In this document: one piece after another, positions 27,464 to 37,575 of the stretch | How positions within the stretch are numbered: position 1 is the stretch's first letter | Layout of the letters: each line of letters opens with the position of its first letter | NCBI GenBank assembly: GCA_002686085.1 | Contig: NZAC01000030.1 | Coordinates: 1 to 49,029, forward strand | Source of the DNA: Roseibacillus sp. | GTDB taxonomy: Bacteria; Verrucomicrobiota; Verrucomicrobiia; Verrucomicrobiales; Akkermansiaceae | Direction of reading: 5' to 3' | Length of the DNA: 49,029 nt | Translations under genes and position numbers: made by a program | The notes under the pieces: generated by a model | Told to the model about the DNA's origin: nothing | Databases searched by the model: none | Seen by the model: the letters and a program-made list of their open reading frames with translations, nothing else

Positions 27464-28774
27464 TTACTTACCGCGGTAGCAATCAAGGCGGGCCCCAACT
27501 CGCAAAAAAAGGCTGTTGCGGCCCAGGGCAGGACTGGAATCCACCCATGTCACCTCATCCCCGGGCTCAAGATCGTAGACCCCTAGTATCTTGGGCTTCC
27601 CACTCACATCTATGGAATACATCTCCCCATCTCGCGAAAGGCACAACATCGTTGTCCCGGCGAGCAGGGGAGAGGCATAAAAATTCCCTTGGAGCTTTTT
27701 GGCCCACTGCGCCTCCCCTGTTTGCGGGTCAACTGCCTGGATCATCCCCCGGTCCGACAGAACAAAGAGAGTCTTTCCGTTCGAAACCGGAGTAGGCACG
27801 TAGGGCGCGTCCTGCTCCAGCCGCCAAAGCAACTCGGCGCGGCCTTCTCCGCCCTCTGGTGGACGAAGTGCGACAAAGACATTATTGCCCCCTTCTTTCT
27901 TACATCCCGCAGTGATGATCGAGCCCGGAGCTCCGTTCCCTGCCAGAATGTTGACCGGAGAAACGATACAGCGCTCCTTAAAAATACCGGGGAGCGACCA
28001 CACTTCTTTCCCATTTTCGAGATCCAGACCACACACCCCCGTGCTGGTACTACTAACTACTACCTCGAAGCGCAACGGATCTTCATCCTGCCTGCGAATC
28101 AGCGGAGTCATATAAGTTGTCTTCGGACTGGGGCTTGGATAGGGCGTTTTCCAATCTGGGCGGCCAGTTGCACCGTTAATTGATGCCACGTATCCACCTA
28201 GTTGATGAAGGTGAGCGAAGAGAACTGACCCATCATGGATGACAGGCATCAGGTTAAGTCCGTGGGCTCCTTTGAATGATCCAATCTCATAATCCCAGAG
28301 ATGTTTTCCCTTATGGGAATATGCCGAAAGAACCGCCACCTTGCGACTGGATTGGAACCAACTGAAGACCACCATGTCTTGATCGACAGCCGGGGTCGCT
28401 GCCGCAGTATTATTCATCTTGTGGGTCCGATAGGGCCCAACCTCAACGGTCCTCTTCCACAACGCACTCCCGTCGTCTACACGAAGACATTGAAGATGGA
28501 CGACGCCGCCAAGTCGGTCTTCCGAGGTCACAAATATCCGTTGGCCCCAAACCACCGGAGAACTACTACCTGGTCCCGGCAGGGCAACCGACCATGCCCT
28601 CGAGGTTTTATCTACTCCTCCCGGGCAATCAAAACTGGAAGCGGTTCCAGTCCCTCCAGAGCCGCGAAACCTCGGCCAGTCATCCTCGCCGGCATCGACA
28701 CTATTGATCCACAACACCACGGAGCTGAAAAGTATCGGTATACCTTTTAGAAAACTGAACGATGACCCCCCCAT
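27464..28774 (-). CDS. PQQ-like beta-propeller protein
   Basis: Start at ATG 28774 (MGGSSFSFLKGIPILFSSVVLWINSVDAG), giving a signal-type N-terminus; the frame is open to 28819. 436 residues. The mature protein opens with DDWPRFRGSGGTG, the WPxFRG motif typical of PQQ-like outer-membrane propellers of the PVC group. Repeated blades follow, such as RIFVTSEDR, GSALWKRTVE, GKHLWDYEIG and TGEAQWAKKLQG. No quinone-site cysteine pair or catalytic residues stand out, so it may bind PQQ, act in assembly, or simply be a scaffold. It lies upstream of the TSP3 adhesin gene on the same strand and is divergent from giant gene 3. Confidence 0.88.
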   Translation of the reverse strand: MGGSSFSFLKGIPILFSSVVLWINSVDAGEDDWPRFRGSGGTGTASSFDCPGGVDKTSRAWSVALPGPGSSSPVVWGQRIFVTSEDRLGGVVHLQCLRVDDGSALWKRTVEVGPYRTHKMNNTAAATPAVDQDMVVFSWFQSSRKVAVLSAYSHKGKHLWDYEIGSFKGAHGLNLMPVIHDGSVLFAHLHQLGGYVASINGATGRPDWKTPYPSPSPKTTYMTPLIRRQDEDPLRFEVVVSSTSTGVCGLDLENGKEVWSLPGIFKERCIVSPVNILAGNGAPGSIITAGCKKEGGNNVFVALRPPEGGEGRAELLWRLEQDAPYVPTPVSNGKTLFVLSDRGMIQAVDPQTGEAQWAKKLQGNFYASPLLAGTTMLCLSRDGEMYSIDVSGKPKILGVYDLEPGDEVTWVDSSPALGRNSLFLRVGARLDCYRGK

Positions 28775-28875
28775 AAAATCAACTTTGCGAACGCTGTCGC
28801 AATCGTCACCTCTGGTCAATCACCACTACCAATTCTCGCTCTGGCAAGCCCTTACTCCGGTTATTCTTGATCGAA

Positions 28876-28891
28876 ATGAGTTAACTCTCAT
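28876..28891. promoter_or_regulatory. Inverted repeat upstream of giant gene 3
   Basis: ATGAG-TTAACT-CTCAT, with the shorter palindrome GAGTTAACTC overlapping it. It lies in the 184-base divergent gap between the PQQ-like gene and giant gene 3, about 70 bases before the latter. Candidate operator. Confidence 0.4.
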
Positions 28892-28958
28892 AGGGTAATC
28901 GAACGCCCTTTCCATCCGCAGGCTTGCCAGCTGATTCCCCGCACCTTATTCCCATCCC

Positions 28959-31900
28959 ATGGAACTCTCCAAAACCCACTTGGCTACGGGAGCCCTCTCC
29001 GTCTTCCTCGCCATCGCAGGAGTTCTTTCCTCCTCAGGAGCTCCAATCATCTCTGAAATTCTCGCCGATAACGAGTCGGGTCTGAGAGATGAGGACGGCG
29101 AATGGGAGGACTGGCTCGAACTCTACAATCCCGATCCCGCACCCTACGATCTTGGAGGGCATTTTCTCACCGACAATCCGGACAACCCGACAAAGTGGCG
29201 TATCCCCGATAACACCGTTCTCCTCCCCGGGGGGTTCCTAGTGATCTTTGCCTCCGGAAAGGACCGCGCCATTACCAGTCAGGAACTTCATACCAATTTC
29301 GGCCTCGACAACAGCGGTGAGTATCTCGCTCTCGTCTCTCCCGATGGGGTCTCCATCCTCGATGACTTTACGCCAACCTACCCTGCCCAATTCGACGATG
29401 CATCCTTCGGGATTGAGCAGACTCCGGTCACGAGTGAGGAGATCCTCATCGGGGTGGATTCCGCCTGCAGGACCTACGTGCCCACCAACAACAGTCTGGG
29501 CCTCAGCTGGACCCAGGTCAACTTCGGCGACAATCTGTGGAGTGCCGGGTTCCTCGGGGCTGGATACGAGCGGAGCACAGGCTACCGGGAACTGATCGCG
29601 AGTGACCTTGAGCAGGTCGCCTTCGATCGTAATTCCTCGGTCTATATCCGAATACCTTTTGATCTCGCACGCACGGACGATATTCTCAGTCTCTCCCTCG
29701 ACGTTCAATACGACGACGGCCTTGTCGCCTACCTCAATGGTGTCCGGGTCACCTCCCTGAATGCTCCCGGGGCACCTGTCTTCAATTCCAGCGCATTAAG
29801 CGACCGCGCCGACTCTGCAGCCTTGGATTTCCAAACAATCCAACTCAACAGCCACCTCGGCCGGCTCAGGACAGGAGCGAATGTTCTCTCCCTGCATCTC
29901 ATGAATTCCTCGGCGGACGATGACGACCTGTTGCTCAGACCCCAGCTTAGTGTGATCCGCACCCTGTCACTCGAACTGGGTGAATCCGCCTACTTCGCGA
30001 ATCCCACTCCGGGTCAGCGTAACGGCAGCCAGGAGCAGCTCCCAACCAGTGAGGTGGTATTTTCTCACCGCAGTCAGACTTTTATCGATAACTTCGAAGT
30101 ATCTCTCTCCAGCACCTTCCCAAGTGAAGTCATCCGCTACACCACGGACCGTTCAGAACCGAACGCAAATTCTCCTCGCTATACCGGCCCTATTCCAATC
30201 GATAACTCAATTCAGATAAGAGCACGGGTCTTCGGTGAAAATAATGCGCAGGGCCCCGTCAAGATGCGAAGCTTCCTGAAGGTGGGAGAATCCGTTCTTC
30301 AGCAATTCAATTCCAACTTGCCGATCCTCATCATCGAAACGTGGAACCGAGGAGATCCGGGCGGAAACACCCACCTCGATGGCTTCATGGCAATTATCGA
30401 GCCCGATCCCGAAACAGGCAGGGCTCGGATTACAGATGAATTCGCCACTGACACCCGGGTAGGTCTCAAACGGCGGGGATCCTCTTCCTTCGGCTGGCCG
30501 AAATACTCCATGACGATAGAAGCCCGCGACGAAGAGGGGCTCGATAAAGGAATTACTCCCCTCGATATGCCCCGCGAATCCGACTGGATTCTGAGTGGGC
30601 GGTATCAATTTGACCGGGCACTCATGCGCAATGATCTCATGTACGAATTGAGTCGCCAGACCGGTGAATACGCGACTCGTACTAAGTTTGTTGAAGTCGT
30701 GCATAACGTCCGCGGTGGCCCCCTTACCTACTCTGGGTCCTATTTTGGGGTGTATTCCCTCATTGAAAAAATCAAACGGGACGATGGCAGGGTCCCCGTG
30801 GCAAGGATTGACCCCAGAGATTCAAGAGAGCCTGCAGTCTCGGGCGGATACATGTTCAAGAAGGACCGCCTGGATCCCGGGGACAGTGGATTCAGCGTAG
30901 CAGGCCTGGGAACTCTGGGATGGGTTGAACCTAAAGAGCGGGAGGTATCCAGCCGGCAGAGATCGTGGCTTACCGCTCATATGAATGAAATCAATGCCGC
31001 CATCAGTGCGAGCAATGGAATCAACCCGAGCACCGGAAAGCACTTTACCGAGTACATCGATCAATTCTCATGGCTACGCCATCACTGGCTCAACACCCTG
31101 GCCATGAACGTCGATGGGTTTCGCCTCAGCGGCTACTACTACAAGCACCGCAGTGACACTAACGATGGGAAGGTCGGAGCAGGTCCAATCTGGGACTTTG
31201 ACCGCACCATGGGCTCTACCGATAGCCGGGATAACAACCCTTCCCAGTGGGATGGATCTGGAGATTCAAGCAGAACATGGAGCGACGGTCGCTACGTCTG
31301 GTGGGGGCAGGTTCTCAGCAAGCCCGACTTCCGGCAGGCCCATACGGACCTGTGGCAGGACCTGCGGGAAAATGTGTTCTCTACTGAGAACATCGAGAGC
31401 ATCATCAACGATTTTGCGCGGCAAATCGATGGAAGGGACCCGCTTGGTGCCAACGACTCATCAATCGGTCGCAGCCCCGCCGAGAGAAACTACAATAAGT
31501 GGGGCAATGCCAGTCACCGCAATGAGGTCCGAACTCTAAAGCAGTGGCTGAGAACAAGAGTTGGCTGGATTGACCGACAGTATACCGCCAAGCCTCTTTT
31601 CAGCTCTGATCAGGACAGGCGGCAGCCCGGCGTTGTCGAGGTGGGAGATCAGTTCTCCTTCGTCGGCGATGGCGTGGTCTACTACACCACCGATGGCACA
31701 GATCCACGCGCTCCTGGAGGCAACGCCTCCGGCAGTGCGTTGCTCGCTAATATTGGAGAACCGATTGCTGTAGATGGAACGACTACAATCACCGCGAGAG
31801 CCCGCAATGGACGGGGACTGACGGCGTGGAGCGGCCCTGTCACGTCCCACTTCCTTGTGGGACCAATCGCGAATGCGTCAAATCTTGTTGTAACGGAGGT

Positions 31901-32765
31901 CCACTACGCGCCACTTCCCCCGGCAACCTCCGAGGAACTCGCTGCTGCCAACGATGCCTCAGACTTCGAATTCATAGAGATGAAGAACGTGAGTGGAGAC
32001 ACTATCAACCTTACCGCTGTGAAGTTTACGGAGGGCATTGATTTTGATTTTACATTTTCCGATGTAACTTCCCTTGCTCCAGGAGAATTCGTCCTCGTTG
32101 TTCGCAACAGGGCCTCTTTCGAAGCCCGCTACGGCACATCTTACAGCGATCGTATTGCGGGCGAGTATGTCTCAACACGACTTGAAAATGCTGGGGAACG
32201 GCTCCACCTGGTCGACGGACTGGGCAACACTATTGCGAATTTCCGATACAACGACCGGGATCCTTGGCCGGAAGCTGCAGGGAGAGATGGCTCCAGCCTT
32301 GTTCTCGCAAGTCCTACCGTTCCCGTCCCTGATTACTCAGTGCCTGGCAACTGGAGAGCCAGCGCAGCGGCCGGAGGAAATCCGGGTACTGGCTTGCTGA
32401 TTGATAGTGATGGTGACGGCCTGAGTAACATCGATGAGGCACTGGCCGGAACAGATCCACTTCGCCCGGACACGGATGGTGACGGCTCTACCGATGGATC
32501 GGAAATTGCAGCCGGCACAGACCCTCTCGATGGATCATCACTTTTCCAGATAACGACGCTGAGTAAGGATCCACTAACTGGGTTTGTCACGGTGAGGTGG
32601 GATAGCGTCCCGGGAAAAAGTTATACCCTTGAGGCAAGTAACGACCTGATCAACTGGGAGGTAACCTCATCTGGGATTATCGCAGTAGGAACTGTGACCT
32701 TGCAGCTAGATCCCCGTGCTATTGGAAGGGCTCAACGATTCTATCGGGTATCGGTGGACGAATAA
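28959..32765 (+). CDS. Giant secreted LTD/CotH-kinase-like protein 3
   Basis: 1268 residues with a signal peptide (about 1-28). Order: LTD about 29-130 (EDWLELYNPDP); jelly-roll-like module about 158-335 (YDDGLVAYLNG); chitobiase-C-like domain about 365-430 (IRYTTDRSEP); CotH kinase about 449-877 with KRRGSSSFGWPKYS, WILSGRYQFDRALMRN, YFGVYSLIEKIKR and W745-D746-F-D-R-T-M-G; second chitobiase-C-like domain about 905-968; LTD about 971-1141; two TSP3-like loops (DSDGDGLSN, DTDGDGSTD) at about 1149-1194; and a C-terminal beta module (YTLEASNDLINWE ... FYRVSV). This is the shortest of the three paralogs and its CotH motifs look the most canonical, so it is the best candidate for an active kinase. 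It converges on a sulfatase gene. Confidence 0.92.
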   Translation: MELSKTHLATGALSVFLAIAGVLSSSGAPIISEILADNESGLRDEDGEWEDWLELYNPDPAPYDLGGHFLTDNPDNPTKWRIPDNTVLLPGGFLVIFASGKDRAITSQELHTNFGLDNSGEYLALVSPDGVSILDDFTPTYPAQFDDASFGIEQTPVTSEEILIGVDSACRTYVPTNNSLGLSWTQVNFGDNLWSAGFLGAGYERSTGYRELIASDLEQVAFDRNSSVYIRIPFDLARTDDILSLSLDVQYDDGLVAYLNGVRVTSLNAPGAPVFNSSALSDRADSAALDFQTIQLNSHLGRLRTGANVLSLHLMNSSADDDDLLLRPQLSVIRTLSLELGESAYFANPTPGQRNGSQEQLPTSEVVFSHRSQTFIDNFEVSLSSTFPSEVIRYTTDRSEPNANSPRYTGPIPIDNSIQIRARVFGENNAQGPVKMRSFLKVGESVLQQFNSNLPILIIETWNRGDPGGNTHLDGFMAIIEPDPETGRARITDEFATDTRVGLKRRGSSSFGWPKYSMTIEARDEEGLDKGITPLDMPRESDWILSGRYQFDRALMRNDLMYELSRQTGEYATRTKFVEVVHNVRGGPLTYSGSYFGVYSLIEKIKRDDGRVPVARIDPRDSREPAVSGGYMFKKDRLDPGDSGFSVAGLGTLGWVEPKEREVSSRQRSWLTAHMNEINAAISASNGINPSTGKHFTEYIDQFSWLRHHWLNTLAMNVDGFRLSGYYYKHRSDTNDGKVGAGPIWDFDRTMGSTDSRDNNPSQWDGSGDSSRTWSDGRYVWWGQVLSKPDFRQAHTDLWQDLRENVFSTENIESIINDFARQIDGRDPLGANDSSIGRSPAERNYNKWGNASHRNEVRTLKQWLRTRVGWIDRQYTAKPLFSSDQDRRQPGVVEVGDQFSFVGDGVVYYTTDGTDPRAPGGNASGSALLANIGEPIAVDGTTTITARARNGRGLTAWSGPVTSHFLVGPIANASNLVVTEVHYAPLPPATSEELAAANDASDFEFIEMKNVSGDTINLTAVKFTEGIDFDFTFSDVTSLAPGEFVLVVRNRASFEARYGTSYSDRIAGEYVSTRLENAGERLHLVDGLGNTIANFRYNDRDPWPEAAGRDGSSLVLASPTVPVPDYSVPGNWRASAAAGGNPGTGLLIDSDGDGLSNIDEALAGTDPLRPDTDGDGSTDGSEIAAGTDPLDGSSLFQITTLSKDPLTGFVTVRWDSVPGKSYTLEASNDLINWEVTSSGIIAVGTVTLQLDPRAIGRAQRFYRVSVDE

Positions 32766-32880
32766 ACATCATCGCCAACACAGGGCTGAAGCTAGGCAGG
32801 CCCTCAGCATGGGTGGGATATTTCATCCGTCTCCGAGCCAGGAGGACTCAGGAGTCATTGGTGGCGACGCAATCCTTTCC

Positions 32881-34284
32881 TTACTTCCGTTGCAGCCGCC
32901 CCTTGTATTCGGGGCGCTCGCGCCATGCCTTGAAGTAAGGTCGATAGGCATCCAACTCCGTCCAGAACATCCGGGGTGGCTGCGGCGAATCAACCTTGCC
33001 AGACGGATAATCCTTCCCATCAACACTCGCATCGACCATCGCGTCCCACGCATGAAAGGCCTTGCGAAGACGCTGGGCTACCTCCGGGTGCCCGGCGCTC
33101 ACATCCACCTTTTCCGCGGGATCGTCACCCAGATGATAGAGATGAAAGTCTCCGCGGGTCACATTCTTCGAGTAGAGTTTGAATTCGTTGTCGACCCATG
33201 CGCCCCGGACCCCGCTCCGGAACCCAATCGGCTTACGACGCGGACCCAGCTCTTTCCCAAAGAGCGCGCGTAGACTCTGCCCGTCTTGCGGCTGCAGCAT
33301 AGAAGAAGCAGGGAGGCCTGCCACTTCCGCAAGAGTAGGAAAAATATCCATAGTACAAGCCGGAAAAGAGGTCACCCGGGGCTTGGTGATTCCTTCAGGC
33401 CATTCGATCACTCCAGGCACGCGCAATCCGCCCTCAAAAAGTGATCCCTTATAGCCCCGCAAGCCCCCCACCGTGTCGGGCTTGAATCCTGGAAGTCCCC
33501 CGTTATCGCTGCAAAACCAGACGAGGGTGTCGCGGGCAATTCCGATTTCCCGTAGTCCGGCTCGCAGCGCTCCTAGACTGCGATCCATGGCCACAAGTTC
33601 CGCATAATGGTGCTGCGACTTGTTATCGAGATTTGCGAAGAGCTTAAGATCCTTTTCCAGACCCATCCATGGACTGTGTGGGGTTCCATACCAGATTACC
33701 GTAAAGGAGGGCTTCTCCGCCTTGGCCTGTGTTCCGATAAAATTGAGCGCTTCCGCAACGATGACTTCCGAAGAATCTCCCGTGAATTCTTCGAACTTCC
33801 CCTTCCGGCTCATCACCGGATCCTTATCGAAGAAATTGGTGACCGAGAGCCACTGGTCAAATCCGAATCCGCCCGGGCCATGGGTATCTTCCTTCAGGAT
33901 GGGAACCCCCGGACCGCGTAATCCGTTGAGATGCCATTTTCCAAAATGTCCAGTCGCGTAACCTGCTCCCCTGAGCGCTACCGCAAGGGTCTTCTCCTGC
34001 TTCCGCAGGGCAAATCCATGGCTCTGCACTCCGGTCCGGTTGTGCGTCCGCCCGGTCAGAACCGTTGCCCGCGTTGGGGAGCACACCGGTCCCCCGGCAT
34101 AAAACCGGTCAAAGCGCAGTCCACCCGCCGCCATCGCGTCAAGGTGTGGAGTTCTGAGCGCAGGGTGGTTGTAATAACCAGTCTGTCCCCAACCCATATC
34201 ATCTGCCATCACCAGGACGATGTTAGGTTTGGAGGCCAGGAGCACTGGAGCACTCAAGAGGAGAGCGAAAAGAAGCGTCTTCAT
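32881..34284 (-). CDS. Secreted S1-family sulfatase
   Basis: 467 residues with a signal peptide (MKTLLFALLLSAPVLLA). Metal ligands D28-D29 (VMADDMGWG), formylglycine motif C68-S-P-T-R with TVLTG, FGKWHLNG and WFCSDNGG are all present. Overall similarity is to arylsulfatase A-type members common in PVC bacteria. It probably desulfates extracellular or periplasmic polysaccharide. It lies 109 bases downstream of a second sulfatase on the same strand, and the two may be co-transcribed. Confidence 0.95.
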   Translation of the reverse strand: MKTLLFALLLSAPVLLASKPNIVLVMADDMGWGQTGYYNHPALRTPHLDAMAAGGLRFDRFYAGGPVCSPTRATVLTGRTHNRTGVQSHGFALRKQEKTLAVALRGAGYATGHFGKWHLNGLRGPGVPILKEDTHGPGGFGFDQWLSVTNFFDKDPVMSRKGKFEEFTGDSSEVIVAEALNFIGTQAKAEKPSFTVIWYGTPHSPWMGLEKDLKLFANLDNKSQHHYAELVAMDRSLGALRAGLREIGIARDTLVWFCSDNGGLPGFKPDTVGGLRGYKGSLFEGGLRVPGVIEWPEGITKPRVTSFPACTMDIFPTLAEVAGLPASSMLQPQDGQSLRALFGKELGPRRKPIGFRSGVRGAWVDNEFKLYSKNVTRGDFHLYHLGDDPAEKVDVSAGHPEVAQRLRKAFHAWDAMVDASVDGKDYPSGKVDSPQPPRMFWTELDAYRPYFKAWRERPEYKGRLQRK

Positions 34285-34393
34285 CGAAAATCACTAGGAG
34301 CTAACTCCCTCAATGTTGCACGGATAATCTTGCGCCTGAGCATATTATTGTTTCGCGACTCTACCCTGTCATCCATCGCCGTGAGCCCCAGAA

Positions 34394-35899
34394 TTATTTA
34401 CTGACGCCGAGAGCTTCTTTCCTACTTGGCCAGGGAAGGTTACGGTCAAAAAAACGCGCGAGGGGCTTGTAGTTGTGATAATCCACGGCCTCACGGCGCC
34501 AAAGATCCACGTATGCGTCGTATTGCTTCCGCATTTGGACCAGAACCGCCCCTTCTTCTGGGCTGGTCACAAGATTCTTCAATTCGAATGGATCCTCCTC
34601 CATATCGTAGAGCTCTTCTGCCGCCTTAAATCCCTCCCCTGCCCAAGGCCAATAGATATACTTGTGGCGTTCCGTTACCACCGAAAGGCTAAAGACCTCG
34701 GAGGGACCCCACACGTTAACCAGTGGTAGGGACTCCCTGATCCTTGCCCCAGCGTCCTCGTAAAGCGGAAGAATGCTCTTTCCATCAATCCCCTCGGGAA
34801 CAGCTACCGCGGCCAGTTCCAACAGGGTCGGCATAAGGTCCACGTTCCCAGTCAGGGCATCACAACGCAGCTCCTTGCCACTGTTCCTGTGGCGTGGATC
34901 GTACACGATCAAGGGAACCCGGGAGGATTCCTCATAAGGCAGCACCTTGGACCCATAACCATGAGCTCCACACATGAATCCGTTATCCGAAGTAAAAATC
35001 ACCACGGTATTTTTCTCTACCCCATGGCTCCTGAGGGCTGCCCGGATCATACCCACTGCAACGTCCACCGCATAGACCTGCTGGTAATAGATAGCCATGA
35101 CCTCATCATATTTGTCTGAGTAGTTCCAGCTGTGAAAACGCTCATACTGACGCCCATACCGGCTTTGGGGCGCGAAGTGGAGGCCATACTCGCGCCCAAA
35201 ATTTCTCGGCTTCGTAAAACGCATGCCTGCATAAATTGTATTATCTTGCGGATCCGGCGTGGCTGGCTTGTGAGGCGCCTTGAAGCTGATAGAGAGGCAG
35301 AACGGCTGCCGGGACTTCGCAGACTCTTTAATGAAATCCGCGCCGAAAGCTCCGTAAGAACGAGATGAGTGCGGAAACTCCTTTGCGTATCCTACCATCG
35401 ATTTGTTTCTTGCCGTCAGATAGGAGGTTTGTCCCGGTCCCGCTCCCCAACGATCGAAATCGCCATCTGGCAAAACACCCTTCTTCCCGCTCCTCGTTGT
35501 CACCTCAAACCCGATCTTTCCGGCTATCGCCGTTCGATATCCCGCTTCCTTGAGAAGGATAGGATAGGACTCCGCCCAATGGGAGCTGTGCAGAGCCCCA
35601 TGCTCGAAGTTACACCCATGCCTGAACTCGAACTTCCCCGTCATGATATTGGCCCGGCTCGCCATGCAGATCGCGGTGCTCACGTAATGGCAGTCAAACA
35701 CCACTCCTGCACGCGCGAGCGCGTCGAGGTGCGGTGTTTTAACCTCAGAATTTCCATAACACCCCATTGAAGAAGTGCTCTGATCATCCGTGAGGAGGAA
35801 AACAAGGTTCGGCCGGTCGTCTCCGTAGGTCGAAGACGCGAAAAGAACAAGAAGCAGAAGAGGGACTCGGAGCCGCAACAAGAACGCATACTTCATCAT
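34394..35899 (-). CDS. Secreted sulfatase with C-x-A-S-R active-site motif
   Basis: 501 residues from ATG 35899 (or the adjacent ATG 35896); MMKYAFLLRLRVPLLLLVLFASS is a signal peptide. Metal ligands D38-D39 (LLTDDQ), FTSDNGFMCGAHG and a C-terminal LYDMEEDPFELKNL tail match S1 sulfatases of the iduronate/choline-sulfatase-like type. The formylglycine motif reads C78-M-A-S-R82 with NIMTG: alanine replaces the usual proline. C-x-A-x-R is known as a substrate for some maturation enzymes, so activity is still expected. It is divergent from gnd by 148 bases. Confidence 0.93.
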   Translation of the reverse strand: MMKYAFLLRLRVPLLLLVLFASSTYGDDRPNLVFLLTDDQSTSSMGCYGNSEVKTPHLDALARAGVVFDCHYVSTAICMASRANIMTGKFEFRHGCNFEHGALHSSHWAESYPILLKEAGYRTAIAGKIGFEVTTRSGKKGVLPDGDFDRWGAGPGQTSYLTARNKSMVGYAKEFPHSSRSYGAFGADFIKESAKSRQPFCLSISFKAPHKPATPDPQDNTIYAGMRFTKPRNFGREYGLHFAPQSRYGRQYERFHSWNYSDKYDEVMAIYYQQVYAVDVAVGMIRAALRSHGVEKNTVVIFTSDNGFMCGAHGYGSKVLPYEESSRVPLIVYDPRHRNSGKELRCDALTGNVDLMPTLLELAAVAVPEGIDGKSILPLYEDAGARIRESLPLVNVWGPSEVFSLSVVTERHKYIYWPWAGEGFKAAEELYDMEEDPFELKNLVTSPEEGAVLVQMRKQYDAYVDLWRREAVDYHNYKPLARFFDRNLPWPSRKEALGVSK

Positions 35900-36047
35900 G
35901 CCTTGAATGCTCAACGGTATCACAGGAGAAGCGATCAGGAACTCACGGTTTCTCGTCCGGGGACGCCAGCAACCTCAAGAGCAGGCTTTTAAGCCTTGAA
36001 GGTGCCCGCCAACCGGCCTAAACCCCGCCCCCGAACTTACGCAAAAC

Positions 36048-37556
36048 ATGTCTGACTCCTCTTCTGATATCGGACTCGTGGGCCTCGCGGTCATGGGTCA
36101 GAACCTTGCTCTGAACATCGCAGATCACGGCTTTCGCATTTCTGTCTACAACCGAACCACTTCGAAAACTGACGAGTTTGTAGCCGCAAACCCGGAAACT
36201 CCCGGCGGGGTAGTTGGCACAAGCACCCTTGAGGAATTCGTGCAGTCGATCAAGAGGCCTCGCAAGGTCATCATCCTCGTCCAGGCTGGTGGACCCACTG
36301 ACGCAGTGATCGATGGGCTGACAGAACTAATGGACCCGGACGACATCATTATTGACGGGGGAAACGCCCTCTGGACCGACACGATCCGCCGGGAAAAAAT
36401 GCTGAACGAGAAAGGATTCCGGTTTATCGGCTCCGGGGTCTCGGGTGGAGAGGAGGGAGCTCGTTTCGGCCCCTCTCTCATGCCCGGCGGCAAGCAAAGC
36501 GCGTGGAATGAACTCAAGCCCATCTGGGAGGCCATCGCCGCAAAGGTCGACGAGACCACCGGAAAGCCCATCGAAGGAGCAGAAGCCGGAAAGCCTGTCG
36601 AAGGAGGAGTTCCCTGCGCCGCCTATATTGGCGATAACGGAGCAGGCCATTACGTCAAGATGGTACACAACGGGATTGAGTATGGCGATATGCAGATGAT
36701 CTGTGAGGCCTATACCCTGATGGATAACCTCCTCGGCATAAAGCCAGAGGAAATGAGCTCGGTATTCGGAGAGTGGAATCAAGGTGTGCTCGATTCCTTC
36801 CTGATCGAAATCACGGCCGACATTCTTGGGCAGAAGGATCCTGAAACTGGCCAGCCGTTCGTGGATATTGTTCTCGACACCGCAGGACAGAAGGGGACCG
36901 GCAAGTGGACCTCTATCAACGCTCTCGACATGGGTATTGCCGCACCCTGTATCGCAGAGGCCGTTTTTGCGCGCTGCATCAGCGCTCTCAAAGAGGAGCG
37001 CGTTGCCGCCGCCAAGGTTCTCGACGCCAAGCTCGAGCCCTTTGACGGAGACACCGCAGAATTCGTCCAAGCCATCCATGATGCCCTCTACTGCTCCAAG
37101 ATCTGCTCCTACGCACAGGGCTTTCAGCTCATGCGTGAGGCCCAGAATGAGTACGACTGGAATCTGGACTTCGGTCAGATTTCCATGATCTGGCGTGGTG
37201 GCTGCATCATCCGTGCCCGTTTTCTTCAGAAGATCTTTGAGGCCTATCAGACTAATCCTGATATCGCGAACCTGCTTCTGGATCCATACTTTAAGAGCGA
37301 GATCGACCGGTGTCAGGCCAACTGGCGCAAGGTCGTGGCCACCGCCGCACTACATGGTGTGCCCCTCCCCTGCTTCAGCTCGGCTCTCTCATATTACGAT
37401 AGCTACCGTAGCGAGCGCCTCCCCGCAAACCTACTGCAGGGGCAGCGCGACTTCTTCGGAGCTCATACCTACGAGAGAGTCGACCGGGAACGCGGACACA
37501 CCTTCCACATCGACTGGCCGGTAAGTGGGCGGCCGCAAATCCAGGTGAAGCCCTGA
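36048..37556 (+). CDS. gnd: 6-phosphogluconate dehydrogenase, decarboxylating
   Basis: 502 residues. It oxidatively decarboxylates 6-phosphogluconate to ribulose 5-phosphate with NADP in the pentose phosphate pathway, in the cytoplasm. Seen: the Rossmann turn [18 protein letters not shown], the substrate segment [34 protein letters not shown] with the catalytic lysine, [13 protein letters not shown] (family signature) and the C-terminal [10 protein letters not shown]. The length fits the dimeric long form. A short insert near 178-192 ([13 protein letters not shown]) lies in a loop. It stands alone between a divergent sulfatase and a convergent fabV. Confidence 0.97.
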   Translation: MSDSSSDIGLVGLAVMGQNLALNIADHGFRISVYNRTTSKTDEFVAANPETPGGVVGTSTLEEFVQSIKRPRKVIILVQAGGPTDAVIDGLTELMDPDDIIIDGGNALWTDTIRREKMLNEKGFRFIGSGVSGGEEGARFGPSLMPGGKQSAWNELKPIWEAIAAKVDETTGKPIEGAEAGKPVEGGVPCAAYIGDNGAGHYVKMVHNGIEYGDMQMICEAYTLMDNLLGIKPEEMSSVFGEWNQGVLDSFLIEITADILGQKDPETGQPFVDIVLDTAGQKGTGKWTSINALDMGIAAPCIAEAVFARCISALKEERVAAAKVLDAKLEPFDGDTAEFVQAIHDALYCSKICSYAQGFQLMREAQNEYDWNLDFGQISMIWRGGCIIRARFLQKIFEAYQTNPDIANLLLDPYFKSEIDRCQANWRKVVATAALHGVPLPCFSSALSYYDSYRSERLPANLLQGQRDFFGAHTYERVDRERGHTFHIDWPVSGRPQIQVKP

Positions 37557-37575
37557 CTTCTTTGCCCGGCCAATA

